From positions 472,123-536,122 of the forward strand of contig CAUYUJ010018649.1 in assembly GCA_963575745.1 (NCBI GenBank): a stretch of 64,000 nt of DNA. The letters run 5' to 3'. Every line of letters starts with the position of its first letter. Positions within the stretch are counted from its first letter, which is position 1. Below are positions 1-10,499 of this stretch, piece after piece. A program made the translations under genes and the position numbers. The notes under the pieces were generated by a model. It was not told the origin of the DNA. It did no database searches and saw only the letters and a program-made list of their open reading frames with translations. This stretch comes from Prorocentrum cordatum. Its lineage: Eukaryota; Sar; Dinophyceae; Prorocentrales; Prorocentraceae.

Positions 1-192
1 GTGGCACCCCTCACGCAGATCGGCAGGGTCAGGGTCCAAAAACACATGGAATTTGCCACATTTCTGAAATCCCGTGGCACCCGTGACGCAGATCCGTAGA
101 GTCAGGGTCCAAAAACACACAGAATTTGCCACATTTCTGAAATTCTGTGGCACCCGTGACGCAGATCCGTAGGGTCAGGGTCGAAAAACAAA
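1..192. repeat. 73-bp satellite array, right end (about 2.6 copies)
   Basis: Units start at 1, 74 and 147, a period of 73 bp. Each carries the blocks CACCCSTSACGCAGATC, GTCAGGGTCCAAAAACACA and TTTGCCACATTTCTGAAAT. The array is cut by the left window edge and probably continues beyond it. The same unit forms a cleaner 7-copy array at 41389-41905. Short reading frames through it are repeat translation, not genes. Confidence 0.95.
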
Positions 193-204
193 CGGGTCCC
201 GACA

Positions 205-306
205 TTGCTTCACGGCGGCGCCCAGACCTCATGATTTAGCTTTTGCATCTCCCATTATCCGAGACAGGGGGCCGGCGGCATGGGGCGAAGCCCTTACGGA
301 TAACGT
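205..306. repeat. Satellite-linked flank, copy 1
   Basis: This segment of about 100 bp ends in GGGGCGAAGCCCTTACGGATA-like sequence. It matches 42082-42184 closely, through the blocks CTCATGAYTTAGCT and GGGGGCCGGCGGCA. In both places it lies on the same side of the 73-bp satellite, so satellite and flank look like parts of one dispersed unit. No coding content was recognised. Confidence 0.85.
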
Positions 307-464
307 GCCGACCAGCCCGCCGCCACTTTGCAATGGCGTTTGACACAGATGGCCGAGGGGCGACATATACGGCCTGATGTATCCTGACACGTGCACTGAA
401 CTGCTAGCACACCGGGCGCGCTCCGTGCAACTCGCGCACCTGGCGCACCTGGCGCACCAGGTGG

Positions 465-670
465 TCCTTGGCGGCGAGCGAGGGGGGGAAATGAGAAGGC
501 GAAGGCCTTCTCAGAAGGCGGCGGGACTTCTCAGAAACCCTCGCGCCTTCTCAAGAAGTTGTCGGTGCCTTTGGGGAAGGCTTAGAAAACTCCTCAAAAG
601 CCGGGGGACTTCCGAGCCTTCTGAGAAGGCCCGACACTTCTCACTTCCCCCCCTCGCTCGCCGCCGAGGT
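465..670. repeat. Foldback element FB-2, copy 1
   Basis: The outer arms are an imperfect inverted repeat: CGGCGGCGAGCGAGGGG on the left and its complement CCCCTCGCTCGCCGCCG on the right. The inside is built from repeated CTTCTCAGAAGGC blocks in both orientations. Other copies lie near 14702-14906, 18338-18535, 33750-33882 (left arm unclear) and 53663-53866. It has no coding capacity. Confidence 0.85.
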
Positions 671-2353
671 ACACTTGGGGCACACGAGCGCACGACGCAT
701 CTGGCGCACCAAGCGCGCCTGGCACGCCTGGGCCCCTGGGGCCCCTGGGGCACCTCACGCGTGGCACACCTCGCCAACGTCGCACACCTGCCAGCCGCAA
801 AGTACCTGCTCCCACTGGATGTTCACCCGCTGGAGGCCTCGGCCGAGGCTGCGTCTCGAGTGCTCCTTGCATGGTGCGAGGGAGTGTGGGACTGAACGAG
901 ACAGTGTTTGGCGTTCCCGTTGGGAGCATGGCCCCTTGCTCAGCCCAATCCCCTCGGCCTGGACGCCAGCCCAAGATGGCGTCAGGATGGCATCAGGTTG
1001 CCCAAGATTGCCTCCAAGATCGCGCTAGCCCGAGATGGTTCAGGATGGCTTCAAGCATGTCTCCATGCTGGTACAGGATGGGCTAAAGACGCCCCAAGGA
1101 AGCCAGAACCCTTCAAAATCCCAAGGCTGTACTCAATGATTTGGGATGTTTCACATGTTCGCTGGCGATGGGTGTTCCGAGGCCTCAAGACGGCTTCAAG
1201 AGCCTCAAGAGAAGGCCATAAGGGCGCCAATGCAGCCCCAAGAGCGCCCCAAGATGTGATATGTCAGTCTCCTGCGGGGGAATACGTAATGTAGTCCGCC
1301 ACGTTGTTCTGTATGCCCGAGATCCCGAAAGGCCCCCCAAGAGGGCCAAAAAAGCCAAACCAGGGCCTCAAGAGAATCCCAATTCCGTCCAATGTCGAAA
1401 AATCTGCGAACTCACTTATAATAGTGGTCTCCTGGATCTGCTCATGCCGATCCCGCGCTTGAGTTCGACTGCTGCCCCTCATCTGTGATCCATTGATTGC
1501 TCCTACATGTCCCTCATCATCGTTAGTGGACGAGCTGGTGGGGATACAATAAGCGTCAACAGTCGAACTTACCTGAATCGAGAATCGAACACCAATGCGC
1601 GCGGACGCTGTATCAAGAAACGCCGGCTCAGAGCTACCTGCCAGCCCGTTTGGTAACGCGCGTCTCCCCGGATTTCCGTGGGGGAGCTTCTGCACTAAAC
1701 CCACCCAGTATTTGCGTCGGCGCCCTGTATTGCTGGACAACTTCCAAGGAGAAGGGAAAGCGAAAAAAGGAAGAGGAGCAGGGGGGGCGGGGGGACGAGG
1801 GGGAATGGGGAGATGGACATGGGAGAGGACAGGGGGGAAGGCGCTTAGAGGGACGGCAGCCTGAAGCGAGGGAGGGAAGCCCAAGAGTTCCTCTGCTACA
1901 TCGTCGGCCCCAGGTGTTCGTGCGGTGTGGGGTAAGCGACAACCCAAGGGGGTGGACCATCTCTGGACAAGCGCGTTCCAATAATCGCAGAGTAACTACT
2001 TGCAAATGGCCCGGATCCGCCGCGGGGGGATTTACGATTTATCACATGGAGGACATGCTTTGTTGTCGGACGTTTGCGAGTAGGCACTTTGCGAGCAGCG
2101 GAACGCGCCCGGTGAATCCTGTGCAGGCGCGGTTGGACCAAAACCACCGTCGCCGGTTGCCCGAGACAACGAGCACGCGGCAAGGACCGCAGAGCGCAGA
2201 CGAAGCCAGCACGAAGCGGGCAGGCAAGTGCTCCTGCAGCCAGCAGGCAGACAGGGAAGCGACGCGCAACCAGCGCACGCGCGTCGAGCGGACGCGGGGC
2301 AACGCGAGGCGCACACGCGAAGCCGAAGCAGGCCACTGGAGCCCAGTGAAGGC
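671..2353. other. No gene recognised; degenerate CCAAGA-type low-complexity DNA
   Basis: From about 960 to 1250 the sequence is a loose series of CAAGATGGC, CAAGA and GGATGGC words, a weak member of the CAAGAGG minisatellite class. From 1260 to 2350 nothing recognisable was seen. Long open frames on both strands overlap each other and lack domain features. Confidence 0.6.
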
Positions 2354-2361
2354 AGTGCCAT

Positions 2362-2516
2362 AACCAGCCTCGAACTTATCCCTATCCCTAAGATTGGCGA
2401 GCAAAAAGCGAGGACGATCTTAGGGATATGCCCTCAGAAACTGAGGGAATCCTTAAGATCGGCATCGAGGTGAGGTGATGTCAAACATAGGGATAGGGAT
2501 ATGTTTCAAACTGGTA
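2362..2516. mobile_element. MITE-A copy 1 (155 bp, 8-bp TSD)
   Basis: The terminal inverted repeats are about 30 bp: AACCAGCCTCGAAC then TATCCCTATCCCTA on the left, and the complement ending in CTGGTA on the right. AGTGCCAT occurs directly at both borders (2354-2361 and 2517-2524) and is read as an 8-bp target-site duplication. An internal CCCTCAGAAACTGAGGG palindrome is present. Eight-bp duplications are typical of hAT transposons. Copies also lie at 3740, 37571 and 62383. Confidence 0.9.
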
Positions 2517-2577
2517 AGTGCCATGCGAGACGTCCGAGAGCCCATCGCCCCCCTCTCAGGGCCCGCGCCGCGCCGGC

Positions 2578-2672
2578 TCAGCTGGGCGTCGAGAAGATCG
2601 CGATCAGCTCGTCGATCTGCTTTGTGACGCTCACGTCGGTGGCCCACTCGGTGAAGACCCCGAGCACGATGC
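2578..2672 (-). CDS. Exon-like segment with stop codon (candidate last exon, unknown gene)
   Basis: The minus strand reads a compact, mixed-polarity peptide containing VFTEWATDVSVTKQ and DELIAIF, ending STPS and a TGA stop at 2578-2580. Almost every codon ends in G or C, as expected for exons of a GC-rich dinoflagellate and unlike the arginine/proline-rich shadow frames around it. A pyrimidine-rich stretch followed by AG (2673-2674) stands just upstream and could be a 3' splice site. No start codon and no homologue was recognised. It could also be a fragment of a processed pseudogene. Confidence 0.4.
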
Positions 2673-2765
2673 CTCGAGCGGCGCGCGGGCGGAGGGGGCC
2701 AGAGCCAGTCCAGCCGGTCCCTGCCCGTCGCACTTCTCCCACGCCCCCCCTTTCCCAACTCTACA

Positions 2766-2924
2766 ATCAAGTCGGGCCTGTCCTCCTACAGGGGGATTTT
2801 GGACGAAAAATAAAGAATGCGCAAAAACAATACCCCAAAATGGCAAAGATATACTAACAAAAATCCCAAGACTATGTTTGTAGTATTTTGAATATTCCTC
2901 CTGTAGAGTGTCGGGCCCGACGTA
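2766..2924. mobile_element. MITE-B copy 1 (159 bp, 8-bp TSD)
   Basis: The ends are inverted copies of AAGTCGGGCCTGTCC followed by CCTACAGGGGGAT. ACTCTACA flanks the element directly at 2758-2765 and 2925-2932, a perfect 8-bp duplication. The interior is AT-rich and non-coding. Related copies are at 3455 and 51466. Confidence 0.9.
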
Positions 2925-3454
2925 ACTCTACAGATGCAAATGAACAGAGGATGACTGTAGGGCGTGCGCCCCAGGATTCAACATACGAAACCGACTCGTT
3001 GCACGCAGTAAGCCACAGTCTGAACCAGCTGAATTGGAGGGCGACGAATGGCTCGCCAAGGTAAGCAGTGACATGGTAGATTGAGATGAGTTGTTACGAA
3101 GCCGGGGCTCCAGCGCTCTGGGCGGCCTGGTGGCCTGGGGTACATCCCCTCCAATCCCTCGAGAACTTCCGAGTGCCAAACAGCATAAGGGATTAGGGGC
3201 ATCGTCGTGGGACTCTTGAGCCAGAAGCGCCGAAGACCAAGAAGCCTGGCGGAAGGTGAAACAAAGCCTCGCGCAGGGCAAGAGTGCTTCTGCGACAGTG
3301 CACGCTTGCACCCCTGCTGGAGTGCCCTGTGGGGCACGACGCGAGTGAGGAGTTCGCCGACCTGAGCCGCGGGCACGCGCGACTGTGCACACTTCGAAGG
3401 AGGGCCACAGGAGGCAACGGCTGCTCTCCCGCCTGGCCAGAATCCGTTCAAGAT

Positions 3455-3649
3455 TTAAGTCGGGCATGTCCCCCTACAGGGGGATTTTCCACGAAAAATA
3501 AAACAAATACCAAAAAAATATCCAAAACATGCTCAACAAAGAGTCCCCATACTATGTGTTAACTATTTGTTGACCTGTTTGGGGCATGTTTGGGGTATTT
3601 TTTATTGTTCGTCGAAAATCCCCCTGTATGAGGGACACGCCCGCCATAA
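3455..3649. mobile_element. MITE-B copy 2 (195 bp, 8-bp TSD)
   Basis: The termini are TTAAGTCGGGCATGTCC and its diverged complement ending CGCCATAA. TTCAAGAT is repeated exactly at 3447-3454 and 3650-3657. The AT-rich interior includes ATTTTTTATT and GGGGCATGTTTGGGG and is longer than in copy 1, so interiors diverge faster than ends. Confidence 0.9.
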
Positions 3650-3739
3650 TTCAAGATCGGCCCCCGGACCTCTCCAGGGACCCGTCCTGACCTGACTCTC
3701 GAGGCGGGCCTGGCCGTGGCGACGAGGAAGGCCTCCAGC

Positions 3740-3896
3740 TACCAGCCTGGAACATATCCCTATCCCTAGGCCGGGCATCTCCTCATGACGATGCCGATCT
3801 CAGGGATTCCCATATTTTTTTTGAGGGCGGATCCCTGAGACTGTCGTCGCCTTCTGGCGTGTCAATCTTGGGGATGGGGATGAGTTCGAGGCTGGT
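3740..3896. mobile_element. MITE-A copy 2 (157 bp)
   Basis: Both ends match the family (TACCAGCCTGGAACATATCC and the complement ending GGCTGGTA), while the middle reads in the opposite orientation to copy 1. Flanks share TCCAG, a decayed duplication. An 8-base T run lies at the centre. Confidence 0.8.
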
Positions 3897-4253
3897 AATC
3901 CAGGAGGCCAGAAGAGCACGAGAAGCACCAGGGAGGGCCGCCGCTGTCTCGGCTGGCCTCCCTCCGATGGCAGGACGTCTCCCGCTGGGCTGCCTCTGAG
4001 AAGCATCGGGCCAGCTACGGCGGCAGCAGGGCCACGGAGGCTGCAAGGGCGCATGAGGACCACAAAAACAGGCCTCGTCCTTTTTAAAGCATGGGGTGGG
4101 CGGGTCCTGTGGAAAAACGGGTCATGAGCCCCAGGACCTTCCCCCAGGACGAGACCTTCGCCCTCGGGGGCCCACGGAGGGGACGACCATGAGAGTCTTC
4201 CAGATTGCCCACCGACCAACATCAAGAAAAACAAATCGCACAAGCAAAGACTT

Positions 4254-4345
4254 TCAAATCGCGCGGCCCCCCTGACGGCGCATGTGGAGCCGCTCTTGGC
4301 GCGCTCCGCGCGCCAGGATGGAGAGGGCAGCGCCGATCCAAGAAA
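4254..4345. repeat. FB-1 foldback fragment
   Basis: GGCGCGCTCCGCGCGCCAG and GCGCCGATCCAAGAAAA match the core and right arm of the FB-1 family; the left arm is degraded. The rest of 3900-4800 shows no gene. A C-rich stretch lies at 4390-4430. Confidence 0.6.
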
Positions 4346-4807
4346 ATTGTCTTTGCTTCGACCGCACACCCACCAAGACCCCCAAACTTCCAGCCCCCCC
4401 CCCCTCCCCACCCTACCCCCCCCAACAAAAAATGCCTTAAACAACCTCAAAGAGACAACCAGGAAGCCCCGAGGAAACCCCAACAAACTCGGCTCACATC
4501 TGAAGTCTCTGCGAGAGATCGCCTGGAAGCCAGAAGCAAGGAACGATCGTGAGTTATGAATGTGTCATGCTGTCATGCCTTCCTCCCTCTCTCGCCCAGA
4601 GTGGCAGCAAGAAGCCACAACGCATCTGCACGCAGGCCGCAGGCGTCGGGACGGGCCCACGATGGGCCCGAGACGGCCGCGCAGGACGCCGAGAGGACAG
4701 GCTCCGAAGCGGTCCAAGACGGGGCGAAGACGGCCTCGAGGCGGCCCCAAGACCCTTCCAGACAACCCCACGATGGCGTTTGTAAACTTGTCAACAGATC
4801 AACTTGC

Positions 4808-4893
4808 AGAATACAGGGCAGGTTTTAATACATCGGATTTTTCATATATAGGAATTCTAATACATGATTAACTGATGGATGAATAATACATAA
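4808..4893. repeat. AT-rich dispersed repeat, copy 1
   Basis: TACAGGGCAGGTTTTAATAC, ATATAGGAATT and TACATGAT occur in the same order at 34446-34560. The segment is much richer in A and T than its surroundings. Nothing coding was seen. Confidence 0.7.
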
Positions 4894-4899
4894 ACTGCG

Positions 4900-6256
4900 C
4901 TGGCATGACGCCCATAGGAGGCCATTTGGGGACCCCAGAGGCCAACGGAAGTTGCATAAATAGCCATGGTGGAGCCACGGTGCAAATGTGACGGGCCCAT
5001 GGTGTAAAACCATCCCGTGAACATCTCGATGTCGCGCTGGCACGGCGCCGCGAAAAGCTTACAATGTGTCTATCCTGACCTACGCCTGACTTTGACTGTG
5101 GATGGAGCTTTGGTCTCGCCCAAGGGGACCCATCATCGCAGAGCGCCCGTTGACTACCTCCGCGACGGGCGTGATGCCGAACCTGCCGTTCAGGCATGGG
5201 GGGAGCCGAGGGATGGGTCTTCACACTTTTCAGAATTGTCTGATGGCGGGAGAGAGTCCGACCGAAACCCTGGCGGCTGGGATGTCACTGGTGTGTTCAC
5301 CAACGTGGCCATCACATATAGCAGAAACGCAAATTCAAATTCTGAATCACCCTCGTCCTTCCGTTCTGCTTACCTCATAAACATTGTCCTCAACGTTGCT
5401 GGCCGCATCAACCGTTTTCCTCAACCAAACTGCAATATGAGCCTCGGCCATCACTTCGATTGTCACTGCTATTCGCGTCAAAGGGCCTCGCGACGGCAAC
5501 ACCTGAGATGGAATATGACGTCATCGCCGCATTCCGAGGTGATGCGATCTCTGGGATTCTTCAGCACGAGACCCTGAAGATCACGTCGGGCTAATCGTGA
5601 GCCAACGCAATCGTTTTCTGCAACGCTTCACATTCGGTGCTGAAGACGCTTGCTGCAGCAGACCGCTGGGGGGGGACGATGGGGTCGAGGAAATACTGAC
5701 CAAACGTGTCAGCCGTAGGGAAGATTCTGGCCGCAATGCGAGCACTCGCCCACCCACAAAGTGGTGGCTGCCGCATATGGGGCGACGCTGTACACTGTGA
5801 TTTGCGCCAAATGCTTCCTGAGTGAAAGAAATGTTGCCACCAAAACAAGCGGATGCATATAACAGACCCGAACGATAACGGCAACGGGCGTTCCACACCA
5901 GGTCGTTCATGGACTGTGGCAGCAACGCCTCCGTTGCAGAGCAACGCATCCATATAGCTCCGAAGTGCGGGGCAGCCACAAAACAAACCCGCCCAAATCA
6001 GCCTGTGCGTCTCAGGCCCCCGGACATTGCATCAATATAGCAAGGCGCCGTGGGCATAGTGGAAGGGAGGGGATGCATTGTGAACACGATCTGGAATCAG
6101 AATGGAAACCAGGAGGGGGAAGAGGGTGGTGAGGTTAAGGAGGATGAAGGGAGGAGGAAAACTAGACGGACCCCACGACTCCCCAGACCTCTCTCTGGCT
6201 GCGATCTGACCAAGATCCCGAGGTGGATCCCGCCGTGGTGATGAGGGCCTACCCGC
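4900..6256. other. No recognisable gene
   Basis: Base composition is less GC-rich here. Overlapping frames of 90-190 codons exist on both strands (for example 5017-5577 plus and 5591-5986 minus), but none shows a known motif or a clear codon-use bias. It may be diverged element sequence or intron. Confidence 0.5.
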
Positions 6257-6465
6257 GAGGCCCCAGAATAGAAGAAACATTCACAATCCATAAACTGTCG
6301 GAGATTCGACCAGATTTTGGATCGGCGCTGGACCCCCCTCCCTGGCGCGCAGAGCGGTCCAGAGGCGCCGCCAGGGGGGCCCGACACCGATCCAAGAAAT
6401 CCGCGCGGACCTCCGAGAGTCTGTATGTACGACGTTGTTTTTTCTTCGAAACAGGGCGACAACGA
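6257..6465. repeat. FB-1 long-arm foldback, copy 1
   Basis: The right arm reads CCGATCCAAGAAATCCGCGC then GGACCTCCGAGAG. The left arm is its diverged complement around GGATCGGCGCTGGACC. The centre is the CCTGGCGCGC / GGCGCCGCCAGG core. Outer arms (AGAAGAAAC... and its complement) extend beyond the core. The element is non-coding. Confidence 0.75.
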
Positions 6466-8000
6466 GTGAAGCGCATTGGATCAGCGGTATCAAATCAAGT
6501 ATCACCTCTCGGGGGTGACAAAAAAATGTACGCGCCCAGTCACATACGTGAATACACCACCTCGGCTTGCGAGGCCCGGTCCCTTGTCAAGACACCTCGC
6601 GTGTCGGAACAGACGTGGATTCGCGTGTGTGCGCACGTCTTTGTGTCGCTCCTGAGCTTCCTCCTCTGGTCGACTGCATGGGACAGCCCACGCAGACTGA
6701 ATGGGGCAGCGCACAGACGCCCCCCCCCCCAGGTAGTCCTGGTGGGCCTCAGCAGGCCCCCCGCGATCCAAGCGCGGCTCCTGTGTGCCCCTGATCGAGG
6801 TCCGATTCTGTTGAATCGATTTCGCAAGCGCAGCAGTCGACTTGCAACACAATCGAACAGGCCAGCATCCCTGGTCCATTGCGATGGTGGGATCAGATGC
6901 CCACGCGGTCCTGGAGATCGGGAATCTACCTCGAAGGCTATGGCAGGTGACGCCTTGAAGAACGACTAGTAGTCCCTGCACCAATCGACGAACTTCTTAA
7001 ACTTGGTTCTTCTTAGTTATGTACAGGGTGTTTCTTACCGTGTCTACACTCGGCGTGTTGGAAATCAATTGCTTGAACACTTCTAGGTCCCAACCGGAAA
7101 AATACGCGAAACAGCTATCAATGCGCCTTGAAATTTAGTCGCGTTTTTTCTTGTGTTTTCAGATCAGTTGATTGCAACGTTGACGTTGTCATCTACGACG
7201 TCCTCAGTACGTTCTCCTGGCGTGCAGTCTTTCTCCTGGCATGCAGTCTGGCGGGCCCAATGGCCGATTGACCATCCTGGGGCCATCGGGCCACCAGGCC
7301 CGTGACGGGTCCGGTGTTCGACAGGTGTTCGAGCGCGTTTCTTAACCTGTCTAGCTCTGGGAGGGAGAAAGGCGGCAGACACGAGTGGGAGTGAAGACAG
7401 CAGGGAAGACAAGGAGCAGCCTTCGACCAGAGAGCAAACAACGCTAAACCAAAAAGAGATGATCCACAACGACGGGCCCAAACGGAGCTACACATGTTAA
7501 AACAGCGTCGCGAGTTGTTTGCTTTTTTTTTTGACTTGTCAAGGGCCCGAAGTGCAAACCGTCTGCCTTCTGATTAAACTATGTCTCTCGCTGGTAATTA
7601 TATATCAAAAGAAAACCAAGCTCTTGAGGACCAGTCGGGACTCTTCGGGGGATATTATGCGGAAAATCCTGGAGGCCTCGCGCCGCTACTTGATATCCTA
7701 TGTACGACGGATCATCGTCGAATCTGGGACGAATCACCTCGGAATTGCGTTTGGGCCACGTGGGATTTACGTCGCAGACCTACGTCAGAACATCGCAGCG
7801 CGAACGTCGTCCAATGCATGATTGAGCGGCCGTGCGGATCAGATAATACAACCGCTGCGCGCCGCACGTGGCCTCTCGGATTTCCTTAGTCGGGGGCCTG
7901 TTGGGGTCAGCCGAGAGACTACCCAGAGGGGGCTGCCTGCGCGCATAGAGGAACAATTGTTTGACATCCACGGGCAAAGAGGTTGAATGGAGGAGATCGC
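6466..8000. other. No recognisable gene
   Basis: Between 6970 and 7150 the sequence is AT-richer with several T runs. Frames such as 7581-7889 plus (102 codons) carry no motif I can name. Nothing else was supported. Confidence 0.5.
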
Positions 8001-9261
8001 CACAGAGCCCCCCCCCCCCCCTCAACATTAGTCCAGCGACCCCGAGCTCTGCTCGCCTTCGCGAGGGCTCGGGAGCGGGCCCGCCTCAGTCCCTCCACCT
8101 ACGCGGGGGGCCGAAGCGCGCGGCGACGCAACGGGAAACTGTCCTGCAAGGCCCGCCGCGGCGGACCCCTCTACGTCCACCGCCGCTGGGCGGGAATGAC
8201 CAGAGCCAAGCCTGGGGTCGCCATCTCCCGTCCAAGTCGAGAGGGCGGGGTCTGGGTGGGGGGCGGCATCAGGGCGCTTTCTGGGCCCTTCCCCTACAAC
8301 GCCCCATTGCAGTGGATCCCGCCCACGCTGCTCGAAGCAGCGGCGCGCTTCCCGCTCCATGCGCCGACGGCGCCCCCCGCCCGAGGGCCCCCGGCCCTGC
8401 CCGGATCGGGGCCGACGGCGGCCCGCGGGTGGGGGACCGCGGCACATGGAGCGCCAATGGGCCTCAACATGGTCACTTACTCCAGAGAAGAGGTCGGGCG
8501 GCCGCCAGCACCACCAGCGGAGGCGCTGAAAGGGGAGACTGCGGAAGCCGCCTGTCCAGGCTCAGCCTGCGCGGCAGCGCCCGCCCCAGGCCTTGGGCCA
8601 AACAGGGGTCCGCCGCCTCTTCCTCGGCCGCGCACTCACTTCCCCAGGGCTCGCCACCCGTGGTTTGCAGCTCGATGAATTGAGGTCCCGCCCCTCCCGC
8701 CCGAGGCCCAACCGCCTCCGCCCCCCGCCCCGCCCTCTCCGGAAGGAGATGAGTCCGTCGGGCCTGCGACAGCAGAGCCTGGAACGCCGAGAGGCCAGAA
8801 GGTGGACACATCGACCTTGGCCCCACTTTCCCTTGGGCGGGGTCCCTTGCCGAGACGCCCCCAATTGGCATGATTGCGCGGGGCCGCCAGGGGGGCGCAA
8901 GTCACGGCGAGGTTCGCCATGCGCTCACCTGGCGCATGACTGGCACACCGCTGGCAAATGCACACAAACGAGGCGTCGCTGCAGTCAACGAGGACGCAGC
9001 GGCGCCCTAGACTCAGCAGAGTCAAGGGCTGAACCCTGAGGCGCTGCGCGCAGTGACCTGGCACGGGCTGCATCCGCGAACGAGGGCCACATAGGCAGTG
9101 CTGGCACTGCCAGAAAACTCCTGGAGGGCTGCCGGCCACGGCCCAATCGCGGCCTGGCCCCCCCGCGCGGGGCTTCGGCACGAGTGGGGCTCCGCCCAAC
9201 TCGGCGCGCGGCCATAGGGGCATAACTCGGGCCGCGAGCTTGATGAAGGCACAGGGAGCAG

Positions 9262-9620
9262 CCGCGAGATGCGATACCCGCTGGTGGTCGTCTGTTGCGC
9301 CGTCCGGATGCAAAGACGCGCCCAACTTCGCAACTCTGTCGGCCCAACTGTTCCCCTCGTCTTGAATAGCTCGTCACAATCGTGAGACTGGCCCAGCTCA
9401 AGGTGAGCCCTCGCCATATCTGCGCCGTCAGTGGCGCCGTCAGCTAAGGCGCCAGCCTGCAAAACAAATCCCGAATACATCTTGCGGTGCGAGTGCCGCT
9501 CACAACTTGACGACATGCTGGCAATCGCTCTTGAATCTAACGGGGTTCGGGGACAAATAAGCAGCCGCGCTGGCAGGGGGCCCAAACTCAGTCGCTTGTC
9601 TGGTCTGCGGGTAGCTGGAG
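9262..9620 (-). pseudogene. LINE-A RNase H-like domain remnant
   Basis: One frame gives YPQTRQATEF followed about 20 residues later by RFKSDCQHVV (around 9500-9610). This resembles the Glu- and Asp-containing strands of RNase H. A second frame gives GNSWADRVAKLGA at about 9317-9356, matching the C-terminal G-N-x-x-A-D signature with its last catalytic Asp. The two parts are in different frames with stops between them. In the family this domain removes template RNA during reverse transcription. The relic is not translatable as one protein. Confidence 0.65.
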
Positions 9621-10499
9621 GAGAGATGGCCGTAGAGGACCGCCCGAAGCTCGCCATTGGCCGAGCTTCGCCGCGCCCCGCCCCGCTCTCCACAGCTCCT
9701 TGATGGGCGGCTTCCTACACGAGCGAGCCAAGAAATGCCCCCCAAACAGCTTTTGCCCCACGTCCGCGCGCATGGCGAAACCAATGGAAATATCGACAGG
9801 CGCGCCAGAGCAAGAGTCGGCATCAAGAATTCTGAAAACGAAGGCCGCAAAGGCCTCGTCCTGCCCCATGGGTCGCGGCCGCCAGTCACCTGGATGGAAA
9901 AAAAACCACATGGAACCGCGCAAGGGCCGCCCGGTCGGGCTTCCTAGCATGTCCCCGCGCGACGAACGCTCCCAGAGACGGTGGAAGATGTTATCGCCTG
10001 GCTGGCAGCACCGCGGACAACTGTCTCCAATTTGGCAGCCGGCGGCACGCGCACAGGCAAGCGGCCAGACACCGTTGCAACAGACCGCGCGGATGCAGCC
10101 CTTGTCCAGGACCGACTACTTCTTGGACGCCAAACCCTCCAAGACAACGTCATAACGCAGCCTGTCCTCCTGAGCGCACTCGGCCCCCACCTCGCGCTCA
10201 AGGAGCCTGCAGGAAGCTCCATGAAGAACCTATGGGGCCCCAAGTCATCCACCGCTCCGAACGGCTGAGACATGGACCAGGTGGGCCTGCCCAGCGACAA
10301 CCTCAAAGCTCCCGGAGGGCCACGCGCAGCCCGCCAGCTCGAGCACGGCCGCAGAAGGCCCGGGCCCAGACGCCCCTCAGAAACTCCAATGAAAGCACCG
10401 AGGGGTCGCGGAGGTGTCTGAGCCACACTTCGCACGCATTGCGCAGAATAGGAGCGGCCGTGCCGAGCCGCGCCGGGCCCACTTCCAAGCGCGGCAGCG

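Noticed and set aside
1264-1947. A 227-codon minus frame as a gene
   Set aside because: Composition is Pro/Ser-rich, opposite frames are equally long, and no motif or codon bias supports it.
5017-5577. A 186-codon plus frame as a gene
   Set aside because: It lacks recognisable motifs and the G/C third-position bias seen in the exon candidates. It may be diverged element sequence.
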